Origin: Roseiarcus fermentans
GTDB lineage: Bacteria > Pseudomonadota > Alphaproteobacteria > Rhizobiales > Beijerinckiaceae
Assembly (NCBI RefSeq): GCF_003315135.1
Contig: NZ_QNRK01000027.1
Coordinates: forward strand, 1 to 64,000
DNA length: 64,000 nt
Direction: 5' to 3'
Shown here one piece after another: positions 1 to 10,114 of this stretch. Position 1 is the stretch's first letter. Every line of letters begins with the position of its first letter. The notes below the pieces were generated by a model. The model saw nothing but the letters and a program-made list of their open reading frames with translations. It was not told the DNA's origin and searched no databases. The position numbers and the translations under genes were made by a program.

Positions 1-116
1 TTGCTCGCAAGGAAGGGCGGCGGGACGACCAGAGGGCGCGACAGCGGCCCAGCGGCCCTGGATCGCTTCGCTTCGCTCGCGATGACGGCGCTGTTCGCTG
101 CCGGCTTGGGAGTTAC
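1..116. repeat. Dispersed repeat family A, copy 1 (left edge)
   Basis: This gene-free left edge resembles two other places in the window (about 38701–38847 and 42350–42495). Shared pieces include a GGGCGGCGGGAYGA core, a run like CAGCGGCCCAGCGG, a GATCGCTT…GCTCGC block followed by GATGACGGCG, and a tail of TTGGGAGTT. This copy lacks the long CCCCGGG stem block present in the other two. The left limit cannot be seen because the window begins inside it. Confidence 0.7.
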
Positions 117-187
117 AAAGTGACAGCATTCGTCACTCAACCGATTGAAATTGCAGCGCCCTTGCCAAGAGCGCCGGTTCGCCCGCC

Positions 188-2146
<1,959 letters not shown>

Positions 2147-2317
2147 GAGGGCCTCCCGAGCGAGTCTGTCTAGCGAAGGCGCGCCGCGATGGCGAGGGCG
2201 GCGCAATCGCGCCTCAATTGTTCCCTATCCGCCCTGTGGTCCAATCGACGGGCGCCGTCGCATCCCTGTCGCCCGGGCGGCGGAGGATCGTCCGACACGA
2301 AAGGAACCAGCCGGACC

Positions 2318-3586
2318 ATGAGTCTGCTGAATAACGCGCGCGCCCTTCTCCGGCGCTTTGGTCTTCGCGGCGCCGACGAGTCTGCGGCGGACGCCGCCGG
2401 CGCGGAAACCGCGGTCGCCGCGCCGATCTCGCCGGCGCCGATCGGGGCTGCGAGCGCCGCGACGGAAGGCGGGCCGAGCCTTTCCGGGCGGCCGGCGGCG
2501 GACGGCCCTGCCGTCAAAGCGACGCAGACCCGCGTCGCGAAGGCCGCTCCGCAAGCCATTCCGCCCGACGGCCTCCCGGGCGCGGCGCAAGCGCCCGCGC
2601 CGGCGCGATTGGCCGCGTCCGTCTCCAGAGCGCTCTCCGCCCGGCGCCCGGCGCCGTGGCCGCCGGAACAGCTGTCGCTCGCGCTCCAGGGCGGCGGGTC
2701 GTTCGGCGCGTTCGCCTGGGGCGTGCTCGACCGTCTGCTCGAGGAGCCGGGGATCGCGTTCGACTCCGTCAGCGGCTCGAGCGCCGGCGCCGTCAACGCG
2801 GTCCTGCTGGCGTCGGGCATGATCGAGGGGGGACGAGCGGGCGCGCGCGCCCGCCTGTCGCGTTTCTGGCGACGCGCCAGCCAGGCGGCCGCGCTGGCGC
2901 CGGCGGCGTCATCGCCGCTGACGGCGGGTCTCGAACTGATCACGCGGCTGATGTCGCCCTATCAGTTCAACCCGTTCAACGTGAATCCGCTGCGCGAGGC
3001 GCTGGAAGCGGAGGTCGACTTCGAGCGCCTGCGGGAACGCTCCCGGATCAAGCTCCTGCTCGGCGCGACCCGCGTCCGCGACGGAAGCCTGCGCATCCTG
3101 ACCAACGAAGACCTGACGGTCGACGCGGTGCTGGCCTCCGCCTGCCTGCCGCTCCTGCATCATGCGATCGAACTCGACGGCGAAGCCTACTGGGACGGAG
3201 GCTACGCGGCCAATCCGCCGCTCATTCCCCTCGTGCGCGCCTCCGAAGCCGAGCACGTCCTGATCGTCCAGGTCACCCCGAACCTGACCGATCGGCTGCC
3301 CCGGACGACGAGCGAGATCGCCGCGCGGATCGAGCAGATCCAGTTCAACGCCACGCTGAACAGCGAGCTCGAGGCGCTCGAGTACGGCAAGATCATCGGA
3401 GCGGCGGACAAGCTGCGCAAGCTCAGGATCGGCCGGATCTCGGCGGACGACCACTTCGTGCGGTTCGGCGCGGAAAGCGCCGCCAATCTGCGCTGGGAAT
3501 TTCTCGCGCGGCTTTTTCTGGGCGGACGCGCCGCCGCCGGGCTGTGGCTCAACCAGGGCCTTCCGGCGTTGCGGCGCAGGGCGTGA
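2318..3586 (+). CDS. Patatin-like phospholipase
   Basis: This 422-residue protein belongs to the bacterial patatin family of Ser-Asp dyad lipid acyl hydrolases. The oxyanion-hole motif GGGSFGAFAWG begins near residue 125, the nucleophile elbow GSSAG follows with Ser near 155, and a DGGYAANPP motif supplies the catalytic Asp. The first roughly 115 residues are a low-complexity Ala/Pro-rich stretch with no recognisable domain and no clear signal peptide. The ATG at 2318 is preferred over upstream in-frame starts because AAAGGAACC precedes it. The substrate is unknown; the family acts on phospholipids or stored polyester. It stands alone and diverges from the carboxylase subunit gene on its left. 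Confidence 0.88.
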   Translation: MSLLNNARALLRRFGLRGADESAADAAGAETAVAAPISPAPIGAASAATEGGPSLSGRPAADGPAVKATQTRVAKAAPQAIPPDGLPGAAQAPAPARLAASVSRALSARRPAPWPPEQLSLALQGGGSFGAFAWGVLDRLLEEPGIAFDSVSGSSAGAVNAVLLASGMIEGGRAGARARLSRFWRRASQAAALAPAASSPLTAGLELITRLMSPYQFNPFNVNPLREALEAEVDFERLRERSRIKLLLGATRVRDGSLRILTNEDLTVDAVLASACLPLLHHAIELDGEAYWDGGYAANPPLIPLVRASEAEHVLIVQVTPNLTDRLPRTTSEIAARIEQIQFNATLNSELEALEYGKIIGAADKLRKLRIGRISADDHFVRFGAESAANLRWEFLARLFLGGRAAAGLWLNQGLPALRRRA

Positions 3587-3686
3587 GCGGGCGCCCGACC
3601 CCTCCGACGACGACGGCGTTGCGGCGAAAGCCCACTGGGATAGAGTGGCGGCGGCGCGGGCAAGCGCCGGAATAGAGGTTCACACC

Positions 3687-4172
3687 ATGACAACATCCCG
3701 TCTCGCGACCCTGACGGCCGTTCTGGCGCTGCTCGCGGCGGCGCCGGCTTCGGCGCAAAAGACTGCGACGCAGATCGGCAAGCTGTCCTGCGACGTATCG
3801 GCCGGGGTCGGTTTCATCGTGGAGCAGAAGCAGACGATGCGCTGTCTGTTCACCCCGCTCGACGGCGCCCCGCCGGAGCCCTACCTCGGGCGCATCGACG
3901 AGTTCGGCATCGCCCTCGGCGCGGTCGGCCAGGGACATCTGATATGGGGCGTGGTCGCCCCGGCGGCCGGCATCCCGCACGGCGCCCTCTCGGGCACCTA
4001 CGTCGGCGTCGGCGCCGAGGCCACAGCCGGCGCGGGACTGGGCGCCAACGTGCTCGTCGGCGGAACCGGGCGCGCGTTCTCTCTGCAGCCGCTCTCCGTC
4101 GAAGGCCAGGTCGGGCTCAACATCGCCGGCGGCGTCACCACTGTGACCCTGCTTTCGCCGCCCGCCAACTGA
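3687..4172 (+). CDS. DUF992 family secreted protein
   Basis: This 161-residue protein has a clear Sec signal peptide (hydrophobic stretch ending near APASAQ). The mature part matches the DUF992 family of small periplasmic proteins found mostly in Hyphomicrobiales: an early Cys pair (KLSCDV … MRCLF), a YLGRIDEFGI segment, then glycine/alanine-rich beta-type repeats ending in LQPLSVEGQVGLNIA. No enzymatic motif is visible and the function of the family is unknown. The start at 3687 follows AGAGG. The gene stands alone after the patatin gene. Confidence 0.8.
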   Translation: MTTSRLATLTAVLALLAAAPASAQKTATQIGKLSCDVSAGVGFIVEQKQTMRCLFTPLDGAPPEPYLGRIDEFGIALGAVGQGHLIWGVVAPAAGIPHGALSGTYVGVGAEATAGAGLGANVLVGGTGRAFSLQPLSVEGQVGLNIAGGVTTVTLLSPPAN

Positions 4173-4336
4173 CGCAAGGGCGGGTCCAAGGCGCGGGGCG
4201 GCGCGTGCCGCTCCGCCGGATGATCCCGTCTTGTCGATCCGATCGAAAGCGGGCAAGGGTTGGTCGCGCTGCGGCGCGACATCGGTCGCGGCGGTTCGAG
4301 GCGGAACCGCCGCATTCGCGCCAACGGAGGGGGCTC

Positions 4337-4591
4337 ATGGGCGGCAAGGACGATCCCCGCCGCGGCGCCGCGGACGAGAGCGACCTCGAAGCCGAGGCCG
4401 AAGACGGGCTGGGCCGCCTCGGAGGGGTGGCGACCGCGCTGTACAAAGGCCTGCGCGACATCCTGTCCAACAATCCGGAACTGGCCAAGTCCGCCGAGGA
4501 TCTGCGCCGCTCGATCCGGAAGAGCCCGCTCGCCGCCATCGGGGCCGCATTCGTCGCGGGCCTGCTGCTCGCGCTGCTCACGCGCGGCTGA
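4337..4591 (+). CDS. Small ElaB/DUF883-like membrane-anchored protein
   Basis: This 84-residue protein has an acidic N-terminal third (EAEAEDG), a central amphipathic helix around NNPELAKSAEDLRRSIRKSP, and one C-terminal transmembrane segment (AAIGAAFVAGLLLALLTRG). The layout is that of the ElaB/YqjD/DUF883 group of inner-membrane stress proteins, but the resemblance is to architecture more than to exact sequence. GGAGGGGG lies just upstream of the ATG. The stop is three bases before the next gene, so the two are very likely cotranscribed. Confidence 0.7.
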   Translation: MGGKDDPRRGAADESDLEAEAEDGLGRLGGVATALYKGLRDILSNNPELAKSAEDLRRSIRKSPLAAIGAAFVAGLLLALLTRG

Positions 4592-4594
4592 TCG

Positions 4595-4999
4595 ATGATG
4601 ATCGAGACCGTGATCGCCTTCATCAGAGAGCAGGCGTCCGCGTCGCTGCGCCGCGCCGCCGGTCCGGCGGCCTTGGCGCTGATCGCCGCGCTGTTCGTTG
4701 TCTTCGCCGTTGCGGGATTGTTCGCCGCGCTGTTCTTCTGGCTCGAGCCCGCGCATGGCGCCGTCGTCGCCGCCCTCCTCTGTGCGGTCGCCGCGATGGG
4801 GATCGCGCTCGTCTGCGCCCTGCCGATCGTATTCAGGCCGCGCCGGCCTCCCCCTCAGCCGACGGAAGGGGCGCTGCCCCAGATCCTCATGCTGCTGACC
4901 AAGGCCTCGTCGAGCCTGACGCCGCGGCAGATGATCGTGACGGCCGCGGTCGTCGGATTTGCTTTGTTCCTTTCGGCGCGCGGCGCCGCCAGAAAATGA
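4595..4999 (+). CDS. Holin-X-like small membrane protein
   Basis: This 134-residue protein has two long hydrophobic segments forming a hairpin (about residues 25–50 and 55–80), a Pro-rich loop (RPRRPPPQPTEG), and a short hydrophobic C-terminal segment. This resembles the phage_holin_3_6/Holin-X families that in proteobacteria usually follow a DUF883-like gene, as here. The name reflects topology only; there is no evidence for a phage or lysis role. It begins three bases after the preceding gene. Confidence 0.6.
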   Translation: MMIETVIAFIREQASASLRRAAGPAALALIAALFVVFAVAGLFAALFFWLEPAHGAVVAALLCAVAAMGIALVCALPIVFRPRRPPPQPTEGALPQILMLLTKASSSLTPRQMIVTAAVVGFALFLSARGAARK

Positions 5000-5036
5000 G
5001 CGCGTCGATCGCCTCCGCGCGAGCGGCGACGTTCGA

Positions 5037-6083
5037 TCATTCGACGAAATAATCTTCGTCGATCTTCTTCACCTCGTAAGTGTCCTTCACTCTGACGCCG
5101 ACCTGGTGCCTGATCATCAGCCCGGCGAGCGCGGATCCGTCGATCAGCACAACCCGCTTGGAGACGCGCGCGATGAAGTCGTAAGCGGTCGAGGGGAAGT
5201 AGGACGTGGTGACGAACACGCCCTTGGTCGCCCGATGGCCCTCGAGCCCGCCGACGAAATCGCGCACCTCACGCAGCGGAACGCCCCGCTCCGGATCGAA
5301 CCTCTTGGCCTGGACGTAGACGACGTCGAGGCCGAGCGCGTCCTGATTGATCACGCCGTCGACGCCGCCGTCTCCGACCCGTCCGATGGCGCGGCATGTC
5401 TCCAGCCGACCGCCGCCGTAGCCCATCTTGACCAGGAGATCGATGATCATCCGTTCGAAAAACGACGGCGACAGCGAGTGCACCCGGTTGACGATCTGGT
5501 GTGTGAGGTCGAAATTCAGGAGTTCGAAGCTGGAGGCGATCGACTCCTCTGGATTTTCGGATGGCGTAGCCACGGGACCGCGGCTGTCCGTCCGGTTTTG
5601 CGTGCGCCAGGCGACGAACTCCGGGTATTTTTCCAGCGCGCCGAGCGCGATCTCGTCCACGCTTTCGGCGAGCAGCATCCGACCGCGTTCGGTGATGCGA
5701 AAGTAGCCGCGACGCGGCATTTCGACGAGGCAGGCCTTCGCCAGATAGGAGCGCGCCCAGTTCAGTCGGTTCGCGAACACGGTCTGATTTCCGCTGGGCA
5801 GCAGCCGCGCCCGTTCTGCAGCCGGGATTCGTAAGGATTTCGCAACCTCGTCCTCGAGCGTGGCGACGCTGATCTCCTCGTACCGGCGCCCGAGCGTGCG
5901 CAGGACCGGCAGCATCAACTGCTGGAAACTCGGCAGCCGCGTCCCCTGCGCCCGGTCGGGGTCGGACGCTACATGCGGAACACTCCGAACCGGGTCGACT
6001 CGGCCGGCGCGTTGAGCGTCGCCGAGAACGCCAGCGAAAGAACCCGGCGGGTCTCCTGCGGGGTCACGATCCCATCGTCCCAC
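5037..6083 (-). CDS. mrr: Mrr-type restriction endonuclease
   Basis: The protein aligns well with E. coli Mrr. An N-terminal winged-helix region begins [16 protein letters not shown]. The C-terminal PD-(D/E)XK nuclease domain contains [20 protein letters not shown], then [12 protein letters not shown] and VVYVQAKR, with Asp 242 and the Q-A-K near 258–260 as likely catalytic residues. Mrr enzymes cut DNA carrying foreign methylation and need no partner methylase; none is seen nearby. The start is doubtful. The listed ATG at 6083 lies inside the 3' end of the carboxylase gene, and roughly the first 47 residues look like out-of-frame carboxylase sequence. The next in-frame ATG (5915) would cut into the winged-helix domain. 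GC looks somewhat lower than in the neighbours. Confidence 0.85.
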   Translation of the reverse strand: MGRWDRDPAGDPPGSFAGVLGDAQRAGRVDPVRSVPHVASDPDRAQGTRLPSFQQLMLPVLRTLGRRYEEISVATLEDEVAKSLRIPAAERARLLPSGNQTVFANRLNWARSYLAKACLVEMPRRGYFRITERGRMLLAESVDEIALGALEKYPEFVAWRTQNRTDSRGPVATPSENPEESIASSFELLNFDLTHQIVNRVHSLSPSFFERMIIDLLVKMGYGGGRLETCRAIGRVGDGGVDGVINQDALGLDVVYVQAKRFDPERGVPLREVRDFVGGLEGHRATKGVFVTTSYFPSTAYDFIARVSKRVVLIDGSALAGLMIRHQVGVRVKDTYEVKKIDEDYFVE

Positions 6084-7578
6084 AGACGCGCCGTCGCATT
6101 AGTAGGGCGAGCCCTCCGTCTCGTATTTGGCTCGGATCGGCGCCTTGAAACTCTCCTCCTGCTCCGTCGTCCATTTCCGCCCCTCCGCCTCCATGGATTC
6201 CCTGCGCAGCGTCGCCAGAACGCTCGCCGCCTGCTCGCCCCCCATCACGCTGATGCGCGCATTCGGCCATGCAAACAGGAACCTTGGCCCGTACGCGCGC
6301 CCGGCCATCCCGTAATTGCCCGCCCCGAACGATCCGCCGAAGATCAGGGTGATCTTGGGGACGTTGGCGCAGGCGACGGCGGTGACGAGTTTCGCCCCGT
6401 CCTTGGCGATGCCGCCGGCCTCGTAACGCGCTCCGACCATGAATCCAGAAATGTTTTGCAAAAAAAGCAGCGGCACGCCGCGCTGGGCGCAAAGCTCGAT
6501 GAAATGCGTCCCCTTGAGCGCGCTGTCGGAGAACAGCACCCCGTTGTTGGCCAGAATGCCGATCAGCATTCCCGAAAGCCTGGCGAAGCCGGCGATCAGC
6601 GTCGCGCCATATCTCGGCTTGAAGGCGTCGAACTCCGACCCGTCGACGATCCGGGCGATGATCTCGTGGGCGTCGACCTGTTTGCGCAGATCGAGCGGGG
6701 CGATCCGCAACAGGTCCTCGGCCGGATAGAGCGGCTCGACCGGCTTCGCCCAACTCGACGGCCCGCTTCGGCGCGCGGTTGAGGTTTCCCACCGCCCGCC
6801 GCGCGAGCGCCAGGGCGTGCGCGTCGTCGCGGGCGAGCGTGTCGGCCACGCCCGATACCCGGGTGTGAAGATCGCCGCCCCCGAGGTCCTCGGCGCTGAC
6901 CGTCTCTCCTGTCGCCGCCTTCACCAGCGGCGGACCGCCGAGGAAGATCGTGCCCTGCTTCTCGACGATGATGGTTTCGTCCGACATCGCCGGCACATAG
7001 GCGCCGCCGGCGGTGCACGAGCCCATCACGACGGCGATCTGGGCGATCCCCGCCGCCGACATGCGGGCCTGGTTGAAGAAGATCCGGCCGAAGTGCTCGC
7101 GGTCCGGGAACACGTCCGCCTGATGCGGCAGGTTCGCCCCCCCCGAATCCACCAGGTAAACGCAGGGGAGATGGTTTTCCGCCGCCACCTCTTGCGCCCG
7201 AAGGTGCTTCTTGACGGTCATCGGGTAATAGGCGCCGCCCTTGATGGTCGGGTCGTTGGCGATGATCATCGTCTCGCGGCCGTGGATGAGGCCGACGCCC
7301 GTCAGCAGGCCGGCGCCGTGAACGTCGCCCTCGTACATGCCGAACGCCGCGAGCGAGCCGATCTCGAGAAACGGCGATCCGGAATCGACCAGCCGCGCCA
7401 CGCGTTCGCGGGCGAGCAGCTTTCCCCGTCCGACGTGGCGTTCGCGCGCTTTCGCCGACCCGCCCTCGGCGGCGGCGCTCCGCCGCGCCTGCAAATCATC
7501 GATCAGGCTTCGCCAGCCGGAGACGTTGGCCTCGTCTTCGTCGGTCGCGGGACCGAGCGTGCTCTTCAACCGTGTCAT
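5969..7578 (-). pseudogene. mccB: Carboxyltransferase subunit of methylcrotonyl-type carboxylase, broken by two +1 frameshifts
   Basis: The reading frame changes twice but all pieces together give a complete beta subunit of about 535 residues. The N-terminal part (7578 to about 6750) carries [35 protein letters not shown] and [11 protein letters not shown]. The middle (to 6099) carries [20 protein letters not shown] and [19 protein letters not shown]. The last piece gives [17 protein letters not shown] and ends in GVFRM, typical of 3-methylcrotonyl-CoA carboxylase beta. An extra G in the GTTGGGCG run near 6746 and an extra A near 6099 (CTACTAATGCG) explain both shifts. As read, the product stops early and would be inactive. 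Either this is a recent pseudogene or both are homopolymer sequencing errors. The biotin subunit at 188–2146 looks intact. Confidence 0.85.
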
Positions 7579-7849
7579 GGGGCCCGCTTTCCCGGGTCGA
7601 GTTTCATGTGTCCCGCTCCAACGCGAAGATTACAGCGTCATCTTGAGACCTATTAGACCCGGACCTGTTGCTAATCAGCTAAACTTCCGTTTCGAAAGGG
7701 ATAATTTGACCCAACGGAATTTCCAGATTCGACATCCGCCGGCAAAGGAGGAGGCGCATTGATCTTGGTCTCCGGCCGGAACGGCGCAGGCGCGACCACG
7801 CCCTCCTCGAGGCGCCCTTCCGAGGCCAGCGTCCGAGGCGCCTTCGAAC

Positions 7850-8503
7850 TCAGTAGGCTTCGTATTTCTCGATGCGCCACGGCTCCGCCTCGGCGTCGGC
7901 GATCCAGGCCTTCCATGCGGGCAGCGCCATGATCGCCTCCATGTAATCCCTTGTCGCCGGTTCGACCGGGACGGCATAGGCGTGGAGGCGGTTGACCACC
8001 GGCGCGAACATCGCGTCGGCCGCAGAGAAGCGACCGTACAGGAACGGCCCCGCCTTGCCGAACGTCTCGCGCGCCTCCGCCCAGGCCGCCTCGATCCGGG
8101 CGACGTCGCCCCGGGCCGCGTCGCTGAGCGCGACAGCCTTCGGCGAACGGCGGAAGTTGCACGGGGCTTCCGAGCGCAGCGCCCCGAAGCCGGCGTGCAT
8201 CTCGCTCGCGAGCGAGCGGGCGTGGGCGCGCGCGGCCTTGCCCTTGGGCCAGATCGGCTTCTCCGGATGGAGTTCGGCGACGTACTCGACGATCGCGAGC
8301 GACTCCCAGACCGCGATCCTGCCGTCGTGCAGCGACGGGCACTTGCCGGTCGGAGCGTATTTCAGCATCTCCGCCCGTGTGCCGGGCTCGGCCATCGGAA
8401 TGACGACCTCCTCGAACGGGATCTTGAAGTGGGCGAGCAGGATCCACGGCCTCAGCGACCACGAAGAATAGGCCTTGTTGGCGACGACGAGCTTGAGCGG
8501 CAT
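7850..8503 (-). CDS. Glutathione S-transferase family protein
   Basis: This 217-residue protein has the two-domain glutathione S-transferase layout. The thioredoxin-like N-terminal half begins KLVVANKAYSSWSLRPWIL, where the Ser pair is the usual site of glutathione activation, and includes GKCPSLHDG and the ES motif in VWESLAIVEYVAE that binds the glutathione gamma-glutamyl group. The C-terminal half is helical (AAWAEARETFGKAGPFLYG, FSAADAMFAPVV). The likely role is conjugation or peroxide detoxification in the cytosol; the substrate cannot be told. The ATG at 8503 is chosen because it sits just before the conserved fold. Confidence 0.9.
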   Translation of the reverse strand: MPLKLVVANKAYSSWSLRPWILLAHFKIPFEEVVIPMAEPGTRAEMLKYAPTGKCPSLHDGRIAVWESLAIVEYVAELHPEKPIWPKGKAARAHARSLASEMHAGFGALRSEAPCNFRRSPKAVALSDAARGDVARIEAAWAEARETFGKAGPFLYGRFSAADAMFAPVVNRLHAYAVPVEPATRDYMEAIMALPAWKAWIADAEAEPWRIEKYEAY

Positions 8504-8633
8504 GGACGAATACCCCCGGCGCTGGCGAGCGCCAAGCAATCGACGCGCGCCCGAAGCGAGTCAAGCGCGCGGCGGGCATTGACGGCGCGGGCGCGACGAT
8601 CCAAACAGCGCTTCCCTTCGGGAGCCCTCGACC

Positions 8634-9821
8634 TTGTCCTCTCCGTCCGTCGCCCTCGTCGTCGTCGCGGCCGGCCGCGGCTCGCGGCTCGGCGCCGACC
8701 TGCCCAAGCAGTATCTTCCCTGCGCCGGAAAGCCGCTCATCGCCCACACGCTCGAGGCGCTCATCGCCGCCCGGGCCTGGTCGGCGGCGACGGTGGTGAT
8801 CCACCCAGACGACCACGCGCTCTACGAGGCCGCGCTGTCGCGCCTTCCCGAGGCCGCCCGGAGGGCGCTTGCGCCGCCGACGCCGGGCGGCGCGACCCGG
8901 CAAGCGAGCGTCCGCGCCGGGCTCGAGGCGGTCGCCGCGGCGCTGCCCGACATCGTCCTGATTCACGACGCGGCCCGCCCCTTTCCCACGCCGGCGCTCG
9001 TCGGGCGCGCCGTCGCCGCTGCCGAGGCGCACGGCGCCGCCGCCCCCGGAGTGAAACTCGCCGACACCGTCAAGCAGGTCGACGCCGTCGGCCGCGTGCT
9101 CGGAACGCCGCCGCGCGCGGCGCTCAGAGCGGTGCAGACGCCGCAGGCCTTCCGCTTTCCGCTCATCCTCGCGGCGCATCGGCGCGCGGCCGCAGAGCAA
9201 GTCGGCGACCTCACCGACGACGTCTCGGTCGCCGAATGGGCGGGAGAACAGGCCTTCCTGTTCGAGGGCGACCCGGATAACTTCAAGGTGACGACCATGC
9301 CGGACTTCACCGCCGCGGAAATGCGGCTCATGCGCGGCGCGAGCGAGACCCGCGTCGGACAGGGCTTCGACGTCCACGCCTTCGCCGAAGGCGACGCCGT
9401 CTGGCTCTGCGGCGTGCGCGTGCCACATACCCACGCGCTCGCCGGACACTCGGACGCGGACGTCGCGCTGCACGCTCTGGCCGACGCCATCTACGGAGCG
9501 CTGGCCGAGGGCGACATCGGCGCGCATTTCCCACCCTCGGACCCGCAGTGGAAGGGCGCGCCGTCGCACGTCTTCCTCGCCCACGCCGCGGAGCGCGTGC
9601 GGGCGCGGGGCGGCGCCATCGTCCACCTCGACGCGACCCTCGTGTGCGAAGCGCCCAAGGTCGGCCCGCACCGGGAGGCGATGCGCGCCCGGGTGGCCGA
9701 GATCGCCGGCCTCGACGCCGGACGGGTGTCGGTCAAGGCGACCACCACCGAGCGGCTCGGCTTTGCCGGTCGCCGCGAGGGGATCGCCTGTCTCGCGACC
9801 TCGACCCTCCGCCTGCCGTGA
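8634..9821 (+). CDS. ispDF: Bifunctional IspD/IspF isoprenoid enzyme
   Basis: This 395-residue fusion joins two steps of the non-mevalonate isoprenoid pathway. The N-terminal cytidylyltransferase half (IspD) has VVVAAGRGSRLGADLPKQYL, the nucleotide-binding loop, and LIHDAARPF. The C-terminal half (IspF, 2-C-methyl-D-erythritol 2,4-cyclodiphosphate synthase) begins near residue 235 with VGQGFDVHAF and has the zinc-site and active-site motifs AGHSDADVALHA and GDIGAHFPPSD, and near the end KATTTERLGF. Fusion of the two genes is standard in alphaproteobacteria. The TTG start at 8634 has GGAG about nine bases upstream. It is a housekeeping gene with no operon partner here. Confidence 0.95.
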   Translation: MSSPSVALVVVAAGRGSRLGADLPKQYLPCAGKPLIAHTLEALIAARAWSAATVVIHPDDHALYEAALSRLPEAARRALAPPTPGGATRQASVRAGLEAVAAALPDIVLIHDAARPFPTPALVGRAVAAAEAHGAAAPGVKLADTVKQVDAVGRVLGTPPRAALRAVQTPQAFRFPLILAAHRRAAAEQVGDLTDDVSVAEWAGEQAFLFEGDPDNFKVTTMPDFTAAEMRLMRGASETRVGQGFDVHAFAEGDAVWLCGVRVPHTHALAGHSDADVALHALADAIYGALAEGDIGAHFPPSDPQWKGAPSHVFLAHAAERVRARGGAIVHLDATLVCEAPKVGPHREAMRARVAEIAGLDAGRVSVKATTTERLGFAGRREGIACLATSTLRLP

Positions 9822-10114
9822 CAGCAGGGGCGGCCGCTCGCGGTTTCCGAGTCCATTTTCAGCGATTCCAGCGGCTTCCGACGCCTTTTCCGGGCGAGGC
9901 GGCGCGGCCGGCAATGTGCGACGACAGCAATCGAGATTGTCCTCCCGATAGATTGTATAGTTAAAACAGACACTTATATATGTTTCTTTGATATTAAGAT
10001 GAGCTTAAGCCGGATGAACCACCCGTCTCATTGCGCATTCGCCATTTTGCGGCGCGGAAGCGCGTTCAAGCCGGCCGCATCGCCGGGATCGTCGTTCGCC
10101 GCCGCCGCGCCGCC
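9822..10114. other. Gap between convergent genes containing a very AT-rich island
   Basis: Two genes end towards each other here. The stretch 9940–10005 is strikingly AT-rich for this genome: only 8 of the 40 bases from 9961 to 10000 are G or C. It includes TTATATATG and short AAACA/TGTTT arms around it. No convincing gene is present; a possible 84-codon frame runs antisense into the exporter gene and is not supported. Confidence 0.6.

Noticed and set aside
5037-6083. Reading the first 47 residues from the ATG at 6083 as a real part of the Mrr protein
   Set aside because: That segment translates the 3' end of the carboxyltransferase gene in a different frame and has no counterpart in E. coli Mrr.
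7671-9914. A 747-codon minus-strand frame covering the glutathione S-transferase region and ispDF
   Set aside because: It runs antisense to ispDF and out of frame with the transferase; no motif is present.
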